Source: a bacterium
GTDB lineage: Bacteria; Cyanobacteriota; Vampirovibrionia; Gastranaerophilales; Gastranaerophilaceae
Direction of reading: 5' to 3'
Assembly: GCA_017477685.1 (NCBI GenBank)
Contig: JAFUUT010000123.1
Location: 1 to 5,801 of the forward strand
Length of the DNA: 5,801 nt
Made by a program: the position numbers and the translations under genes. Below the pieces are notes generated by a model. The model saw only the letters and a list, made by a program, of their open reading frames with translations, ran no database searches and was not told the origin of the DNA. Shown one piece after another: positions 1 through 4,701 of this stretch (positions are counted from its first letter, which is position 1; each line of letters starts with the position of its first letter).

Positions 1-2
1 CC

Positions 3-446
3 GCAGGTGAAATAAAACCTGTGCCTGATGATAATCCGACATTTGTAAATATTATCCTAAAGCCCGATAAGACTTCCAAATATACAAATGATTTGATGGA
101 GTTTATACCGCTTTTGGAAAATATGTATGATTTAATCGAAGAAGATAAAAATGTCCAATATTTTAATGCAAAAGTTTTTTATTTTAATAAAAGTGTGGAT
201 TATTTCAGAGATAAATATGCAAATAAGCCTGAAAGTGAGTATTTGACGTATAAAAGACTTATGGAGTTGAATATTCATTCCAAATCTATAGCTCTGTTAC
301 GTGCGGAAGCCGCTAAATATAATCCGTATCTTGCCTACGGAAGTGAAGGTTATATTTATAATCCAAATAATCTTCAAGAACAACTCGGGTATTTGAAAAC
401 AGAAATCGAACAAACAATACTGCTTATTCGTGAAGCAAATGAATAA
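3..446 (+). CDS. Unrecognised protein, 3' part of a gene entering from the left edge
   Basis: I do not recognise this protein. The frame is open from the first complete codon at base 3 to a TAA at 444-446, so at least 147 residues are encoded and the gene probably begins outside the window. A GTG at 21 could start a 141-residue protein. It has only a weak AGGTGA-like stretch ten bases upstream, so I prefer the partial reading. The visible part is polar and probably mostly helical, rich in Lys, Glu, Asn and Tyr, with a Tyr/Asn-rich stretch (YNPYLAYGSEGYIYNP) about 45 residues from the end. I see no membrane segment, cysteine motif or catalytic signature. The gene converges on rpoD and shares its terminator, and its stop codon lies inside the A-tract of that hairpin. 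Nothing in the neighbourhood suggests a function. Confidence 0.7.
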   Translation, partial: AGEIKPVPDDNPTFVNIILKPDKTSKYTNDLMEFIPLLENMYDLIEEDKNVQYFNAKVFYFNKSVDYFRDKYANKPESEYLTYKRLMELNIHSKSIALLRAEAAKYNPYLAYGSEGYIYNPNNLQEQLGYLKTEIEQTILLIREANE

Positions 447-480
447 AAAAAATGACTCGATTTTTCGAGTCATTTTTTTT
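445..480. terminator. Bidirectional intrinsic terminator between convergent genes
   Basis: Eight base pairs (TGACTCGA at 453-460 with TCGAGTCA at 465-472) close a TTTT loop. The stem extends outwards through an A8 tract (445-452) facing a T8 tract (473-480). Read on either strand, this is a GC-containing hairpin followed by a run of U, so it can end the plus-strand gene that stops at 446 and the minus-strand rpoD that stops at 484. The TAA of the plus-strand gene overlaps the A-tract and the rpoD stop lies 4 bases beyond the T-tract. Confidence 0.92.
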
Positions 481-483
481 ATG

Positions 484-1569
484 TTATTCTACATATTCTT
501 CTAAGCGTTTTTTACGGTTTGGATGACGTAATTTCCTTAGAGCTTTTGCTTCAATCTGTCTGATACGTTCACGTGTAACTCCAAACAATTGACCGACTTC
601 TTCCAATGTTCTTTGTCTGCCATCGTCCATACCAAAACGTAATCTCAATACGTCACGTTCTCTTGGAGAAAGTGTACATAAAACTTCTGCCAAGTCTTCT
701 TTTAACAATTCTGATGCAACCATTTTTACAGGAGCATCTGCTTCCTTATCTTCAATAAAATCGCCCAAACGAGAGTCTTCTTCTTTGCCGATTGGTGTTT
801 CCAATGATAAAGGCTCTTGTGCAATCTTTATAATTTCACGTAATTTTGAAATAGATACGTTCATTTCTGTCGCAAGTTCATCTTCAGTCGGTTTTCTGGA
901 TAAATCTTGTGCCAACTTTCTTGTAACTTTTTTCAATTTGTTAATAGTTTCAACCATATGAACAGGGATTCTTATTGTCCTTGCCTGATCTGCGATTGCA
1001 CGTGTAATCGCCTGTCTAATCCACCATGTTGCATATGTAGAGAATTTGAATCCTCTTTCGTGATCAAATTTTTCTGCTGCACGGATTAAACCAAGATTAC
1101 CTTCTTGAATCAAGTCTAAGAATAACATTCCGCGTCCGATGTATTTTTTAGCGATACTTACAACTAAACGTAAGTTTGCCTGAACTAATTTTCTTTTTGC
1201 GATAGCACCCGGTGTTCCGCCTTCCAATATCTGTCTTGCAAGTTCTATTTCTTCATTCGCAGACAACAATTTTATACGTCCTATCTCACGAAGATATAAT
1301 CTTACAGGGTCATCTATTGCAACATTCTTAGGAATTTCTAAATCTCTGGGATCAGGTTCGTCAGATGTGTGCATCATATAAATGTCATCTGAAGATACCT
1401 TGTCACCAATTTTAGAAGTAACAATGTCTTCAATATTGTCTGTAGAAATATCTACATTCATATAACTCATGTCGCTATCCAGGGTATCTTCGGTAATATC
1501 ATGTAAATCCATGGAATCTTCTTCTTCAATGCTGATAACTGAAGATCCTGATTGTCTTTTTCTTGTCAT
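484..1569 (-). CDS. rpoD: Primary (housekeeping) RNA polymerase sigma factor, sigma-70 group 1
   Basis: This subunit directs core RNA polymerase to the -10 and -35 elements of housekeeping promoters. The 361 residues show sigma-70 regions in order. Residues 1-80 are acidic and poorly conserved in place of a full region 1.1. Region 1.2 is at about 86-118 (DDPVRLYLREIGRIKLLS). Region 2 is at about 124-203, including the melting and -10 recognition helix FSTYATWWIRQAITRAI. Region 3 is at about 205-280, and region 4 at about 293-350 has the -35-binding helix-turn-helix VTRERIRQIEAKALRKLRHP. The length is normal for compact SigA-type proteins. The ATG at 1569 directly follows the dnaG stop codon. 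A CGGAG ribosome binding site (1583-1579) lies 9 bases upstream, inside the dnaG coding sequence, which points to translational coupling. The complete region 2.4 and region 4 motifs argue for the primary factor, not an alternative one. Confidence 0.97.
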   Translation of the reverse strand: MTRKRQSGSSVISIEEEDSMDLHDITEDTLDSDMSYMNVDISTDNIEDIVTSKIGDKVSSDDIYMMHTSDEPDPRDLEIPKNVAIDDPVRLYLREIGRIKLLSANEEIELARQILEGGTPGAIAKRKLVQANLRLVVSIAKKYIGRGMLFLDLIQEGNLGLIRAAEKFDHERGFKFSTYATWWIRQAITRAIADQARTIRIPVHMVETINKLKKVTRKLAQDLSRKPTEDELATEMNVSISKLREIIKIAQEPLSLETPIGKEEDSRLGDFIEDKEADAPVKMVASELLKEDLAEVLCTLSPRERDVLRLRFGMDDGRQRTLEEVGQLFGVTRERIRQIEAKALRKLRHPNRKKRLEEYVE

Positions 1570-3462
1570 CTAATTCATCTCCGATTTTTGTATCTTTTTC
1601 TTTATTTTATCTCTTAATTGTATCTGAATTTTAAGAGCTTCAGGGTCGTTGTCATCGATCCCTTTGTACATTTTTTTAATGTGTTCAGTTTCCTCAACAT
1701 GTTTACACTTATTTATTTTTGCAATTGTTTCTTTGATTATGTTCCCAAAATCTTGTGCATCCAAACCTCGATATGCTTCTGCCATGCTCGCCAGCTCGGG
1801 TAAAATAGCTTGTGCTTCAGGGTTTTCGATAAATTCAGTGTATAAATGTTCGATTAATTCTTTCACATTATTTACGGTAAATATTAATTTGTCAATTGTA
1901 GATTTTACAATTATTAATATTTCGTTGTCGAATTCCATATCACCTATCATTTCATTAATCTGAGTAAATGATAATGGACTATCAATTACTAGAAAAACGC
2001 TCAATAAATTTTTTTGCGCTTTTTCTAAAATTGAGTTACTTTTTGTTACATTCTTAACAATTCTTTCTACTTTTGGTATATTTGCCCTCTCAAATGATTT
2101 GATTTCCGTCTTGATTGCAGAAGGGTCTATATCCAGCACCTGAGCTATCATTTCGGTATATTCCGCTTGTATAATTTTGTTTTTAATTTCTGCCAAAACA
2201 GGAATTATTGTTGAAATATATTGTGCTTTTTCTTGTGGTGTTTTATATTTGTCTTTTTCTTTTAAAATACTTTCAATTTGAAAATCTATAAATAATGGTG
2301 CATTTTGCATATACATTTTATAAGCATCTGCTCCGACAGAGCGGACAAATTCATCAGGGTCTTTGCCTTCCGGAGGTGAAATTACACGTATTTCGCAGGC
2401 ATATCGTTCACTATTTGAACCTGTTGGCATATAGCTCTCATCAAATTGTTTTATATTCCCAAGACCCGCAAATACCTCTTTAATTACGGAAGCTCCTCTG
2501 GTTGTCGCTTTTTGACCGGCGCTATCCGTATCAAAAGACAGGTAAATTCTTCTTGATTTTGTATAGCGTGATAATAATTTGACATGATCCGGAGTTAATG
2601 ATGTTCCGCAAGATGCAACACAGTTTTCAATTCCATGAGCTTGTGATGAAATAACATCAAAATAGCCTTCCATCAGAATGACCGAATCTTCTTGTTTGAT
2701 GGCTTCTTTGGCTGTGTATAAACCATACAGCAAGCGGCTTTTATTATATATTAATGAATCAGATGAATTTAAATATTTCGGGGTCTGGTCTTTTTCCAAT
2801 GAGCGGGCTCCAAATGCGACAAATTGACCGTTTTCATTTTGTATAGGAATAATAATTCTTCCCCTGAATCTGTCAATATATCCGCCTTTTTCACTTTTTA
2901 ATACCAAACCGGCTTTTTCTAATACATCGTTGGAATAATCTTTTCTAAGTTCATCATAAAGTGTTGTATAAGACTTTGGCGCAACTCCAAGATGAAATTT
3001 TTTAATAATATCAGTTCCTATTCCGCGTTTTGTTAAATAATTAAGTGCCATTTCAGAATTTTCAGATTTGTTTCTCAAGAGCAAATCATGATAGAATTCT
3101 GCAGCAAGTTCGGTTGCTTTGAGCATTTGTTCTTTTAATTCTTTCGCTGAGCTTGTCCCCTTGTGGGATTTTGGTACTTCAAGTCCGAATTTGTCAGCCA
3201 ATTCCTCGATAACATCACGAAATTCCATGTTTTTCGTTTTCATGATGAATTTTATTGCATCACCTGCTTCACCGCAGCTAAAACATTTGTATATGCCCAT
3301 ACTCGGGGTAACTGCAAAAGAGGGGTGCTTATCTTTGTGAAAAGGGCATAAACCCCAATATGAGTTGCCTTTGCGTTTTAAAACGACTTGCTCGGATACA
3401 ACATCGACTATATCCAATCGTTCTTTTATTTGTTGAATTAATTCATCCCACGTGCCAGCCAT
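1570..3462 (-). CDS. dnaG: DNA primase DnaG
   Basis: This enzyme makes the RNA primers for the lagging strand and works with the replicative helicase at the fork. The positions that follow count from the ATG at 3462 (630 residues). An N-terminal CHC2 zinc domain has ligands C39, H42, C60 and C63 in CPFH...CFSC. The catalytic core carries the FRGRIIIPI and PKYLNS motifs at about 200-232. The TOPRIM domain has the glutamate of MEGYFDV (E266), FDTD (D311, D313) and KDPDE (D368, D370) as metal-binding acids. The C-terminal 200 residues are divergent and helical, as in helicase-interaction domains. The frame also allows a TTG two codons earlier (3468), but MAGTWDELIQQIKERLDIVD matches the usual primase start. 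No clear Shine-Dalgarno precedes it and I could not fix a promoter in 3469-3566. About 20 residues are inserted between the FDTD and KDPDE motifs. The stop abuts the rpoD ATG. Confidence 0.96.
   Translation of the reverse strand: MAGTWDELIQQIKERLDIVDVVSEQVVLKRKGNSYWGLCPFHKDKHPSFAVTPSMGIYKCFSCGEAGDAIKFIMKTKNMEFRDVIEELADKFGLEVPKSHKGTSSAKELKEQMLKATELAAEFYHDLLLRNKSENSEMALNYLTKRGIGTDIIKKFHLGVAPKSYTTLYDELRKDYSNDVLEKAGLVLKSEKGGYIDRFRGRIIIPIQNENGQFVAFGARSLEKDQTPKYLNSSDSLIYNKSRLLYGLYTAKEAIKQEDSVILMEGYFDVISSQAHGIENCVASCGTSLTPDHVKLLSRYTKSRRIYLSFDTDSAGQKATTRGASVIKEVFAGLGNIKQFDESYMPTGSNSERYACEIRVISPPEGKDPDEFVRSVGADAYKMYMQNAPLFIDFQIESILKEKDKYKTPQEKAQYISTIIPVLAEIKNKIIQAEYTEMIAQVLDIDPSAIKTEIKSFERANIPKVERIVKNVTKSNSILEKAQKNLLSVFLVIDSPLSFTQINEMIGDMEFDNEILIIVKSTIDKLIFTVNNVKELIEHLYTEFIENPEAQAILPELASMAEAYRGLDAQDFGNIIKETIAKINKCKHVEETEHIKKMYKGIDDNDPEALKIQIQLRDKIKKKIQKSEMN
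1579..1583 (-). promoter_or_regulatory. rpoD ribosome binding site within the dnaG 3' end
   Basis: On the minus strand CGGAG lies 9 bases before the rpoD ATG and entirely inside the last codons of dnaG. It decides the ATG at 1569 as the start of rpoD. It also implies that ribosomes finishing dnaG uncover or occupy the initiation site. Confidence 0.75.
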
Positions 3463-3566
3463 AATCAAATTGTATCATCAATAAAAACGTAAGTGTATAT
3501 CTCAAGATGATTTTCGTATATTTATATTACAAACAAGTTTTAAAATTTGAATATAAAACAAAATAA

Positions 3567-3597
3567 AAAAGGCTGATTATATAACTATCAGCCTTTT
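3567..3597 (-). terminator. Intrinsic terminator of the small gene at 3632-4033
   Basis: An 11-bp perfect stem (AAAAGGCTGAT at 3567-3577 with ATCAGCCTTTT at 3587-3597) encloses a 9-base loop. Read on the minus strand it is followed by a run of U (complement of the A-tract at 3565-3570), and it begins 35 bases after the stop of the small gene. It insulates that gene from dnaG, which starts about 100 bases further on. On the plus strand only four U residues follow the stem and no gene needs ending, so I assign it to the minus strand. Confidence 0.85.
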
Positions 3598-3631
3598 AAA
3601 ATTGTGAGTAAACTTTTTATATATTCAACGT

Positions 3632-4033
3632 CTATGCGATTGCTGAGAATAAATCTGCAAATGGTCCGTTAGGATCTGCGATTCTTGCTTCTGTTGCTTT
3701 TTCTCCTGCAGATGCTAAAGCCGGAAGAGCTTGTTGGCTTACAATATCACCGACACTGGCTACTTGAGCAGGTGTAGCTTTTGTTGTGAAACCAAGAGAT
3801 GCTAAGATTTTATTTGTATCATCTGCAATAGCTTTAAATTCAATAGTTTTTCCATCTATTTGGCTTAATTTATCTAAATCTGTTCTGTTGATTTGTTTGG
3901 CTTCTGTTTTTTCCGGTGAAGTCAAATTAATCGGTTGAGATTTTGTTTTGTCAACCCCTTTTGGATTTACAAAGCATTTTCTAATTGATGTTTGAGGGTT
4001 AATGTTTCCGTTTCCGTTTACTCCGTATACCAT
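3632..4033 (-). CDS. Unrecognised small protein, 133 residues, single-gene transcript
   Basis: I do not recognise a family. The ATG at 4033 is well fixed by AAAGGAG (4048-4042), 8 bases upstream, which is the best ribosome binding site in the window, and a clear terminator follows. This therefore looks like a real and probably well translated gene. The first 50 or so residues are polar and likely disordered (MVYGVNGNGNINPQTS, then Lys/Thr/Pro-rich, with one Cys at 20). Residues from about 53 to 133 are probably helical, with an Ala-rich end (QQALPALASAGEKATEARIA) and a short hydrophobic C-terminus (FADLFSAIA). There is no signal peptide, membrane segment or metal motif. A 10-base inverted repeat (3604-3613 and 4049-4058) brackets the coding region closely. 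Its neighbours are unrelated, so a structural, secreted or regulatory role cannot be chosen from context. Confidence 0.82.
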   Translation of the reverse strand: MVYGVNGNGNINPQTSIRKCFVNPKGVDKTKSQPINLTSPEKTEAKQINRTDLDKLSQIDGKTIEFKAIADDTNKILASLGFTTKATPAQVASVGDIVSQQALPALASAGEKATEARIADPNGPFADLFSAIA

Positions 4034-4041
4034 AGTTCAAT

Positions 4042-4048
4042 CTCCTTT
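4042..4048 (-). promoter_or_regulatory. Strong ribosome binding site of the small gene
   Basis: On the minus strand AAAGGAG lies 8 bases before the ATG at 4033. It is a near-consensus match to the anti-Shine-Dalgarno sequence at the expected spacing and fixes the start of the small protein. Confidence 0.85.
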
Positions 4049-4108
4049 GTTTACTCACTTAATCGAAGTTATTTTAATCATTCATCCTATATTTAGATTT
4101 TCCATCCG

Positions 4109-4136
4109 TATATATATAAAGTATTTCACTTTTAAA
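4109..4136 (-). promoter_or_regulatory. Possible sigma-70 promoter of the small gene
   Basis: On the minus strand TTTAAA (4136-4131) is followed after 16 bases by TATATA (4114-4109), giving a leader of about 70 bases before the ATG at 4033. The -35 match is weak and the whole region is AT-rich, so similar matches arise easily by chance. The placement fits, because a gene with its own terminator and no upstream partner within 137 bases should have its own promoter here. Confidence 0.3.
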
Positions 4137-4157
4137 TAATTGCCTAAAATGAATGAA

Positions 4158-4177
4158 ATGTTAACAAATCTTAACAT
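4158..4177. repeat. AT-rich inverted repeat overlapping the transferase stop codon
   Basis: ATGTTAA (4158-4164) and TTAACAT (4171-4177) form a perfect 7-base inverted repeat with a 6-base centre. The TAA stop of the transferase gene lies in the right arm. It could be a weak hairpin ending the transferase transcript, with U-rich but interrupted sequence following on the minus strand, or a protein-binding site upstream of the small gene. It contains almost no GC pairs, so a strong terminator is unlikely. Confidence 0.35.
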
Positions 4178-4698
4178 GTTTTTAAAAAATCTGTAAATTC
4201 AATAGGAGAGGGGCTTTTATCTGAAGATAAAAGTGTTAATGTATATTCATTCTTAAAGGTTGAACTATATTCAAATTCAGCTTTAGTACCTAATTTGATA
4301 GCTGCTTCATATTTTGTCCAAAATTTGTAAAAATCTTCTGATGTTTTAAAACTCTTGTTATATCTTTTGCTAAGCAGGTTAAGATTAACAGGGCGCATAT
4401 ATTCTAAATCTATTCCGCAAGGTGAATTGTCAAAAACACCAATTACATAATCCGCGCTATGCGCAAGGCTGAAATGTATTTCCCCGTTTTTCAACTTTGG
4501 TTTTTTATTATATATGTATATTTGCGGATCTTGTACATTATATATTTTTTTGAATACATTTTTAATTAAAAATCTGCCTGCGCAATGTTGTATAAATCTT
4601 TTCGAAGACTTTATTTCATGCGTATCGGCATAATTTGATATTTCTTCTTCGGTATATATTTTAAGTAATTCTGAGATTTTCAAATAAAAAATTTTCAC
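4171..4698 (-). CDS. Sfp-type 4'-phosphopantetheinyl transferase
   Basis: Enzymes of this family move the phosphopantetheine arm of coenzyme A onto a conserved serine of an acyl or peptidyl carrier protein, converting it to the holo form. Three family signatures appear in order. A KPKLKNGEIHFSLAHS stretch at about 66-81 corresponds to the GKP...HFNxSHS motif. GIDLEYMRP at about 95-103 carries the Mg-binding Asp and Glu. WTKYEAAIKLG at about 127-137 corresponds to WxxKEAxxK and keeps the Glu, but has Tyr in place of the Lys just before it. At 175 residues it is short beside Sfp (about 225). It starts at a GTG (4698), with GGAG (4710-4707) 8 bases upstream, inside the end of the DUF2130 gene, whose stop lies 3 bases away, so the two are probably co-transcribed. 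No carrier-protein or synthase gene lies in the window. It may serve fatty-acid ACP if no AcpS exists, which cannot be judged here. Confidence 0.85.
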   Translation of the reverse strand: MKIFYLKISELLKIYTEEEISNYADTHEIKSSKRFIQHCAGRFLIKNVFKKIYNVQDPQIYIYNKKPKLKNGEIHFSLAHSADYVIGVFDNSPCGIDLEYMRPVNLNLLSKRYNKSFKTSEDFYKFWTKYEAAIKLGTKAEFEYSSTFKNEYTLTLLSSDKSPSPIEFTDFLKTC

Positions 4699-4701
4699 CA
4701 G

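Noticed and set aside
907..1089. Cysteine-rich open frame of 60 codons on the plus strand
   Set aside because: It lies wholly antisense to the conserved region 2 to 3 part of rpoD and has no ribosome site of its own.
1618..1963. Overlapping plus-strand open frames opposite the dnaG 3' end
   Set aside because: They are the complement of a conserved primase gene, low in complexity and hydrophobic, as expected for the antisense of Lys/Glu-rich helices.
3469..3566. A sigma-70 promoter for the dnaG-rpoD operon
   Set aside because: A promoter must be near, but the AT-rich sequence offers several weak candidates (TTCAAA/TAATAT, TTGTTT or TTGAGA without a good -10 at 16 to 18 bases), and none stands out.
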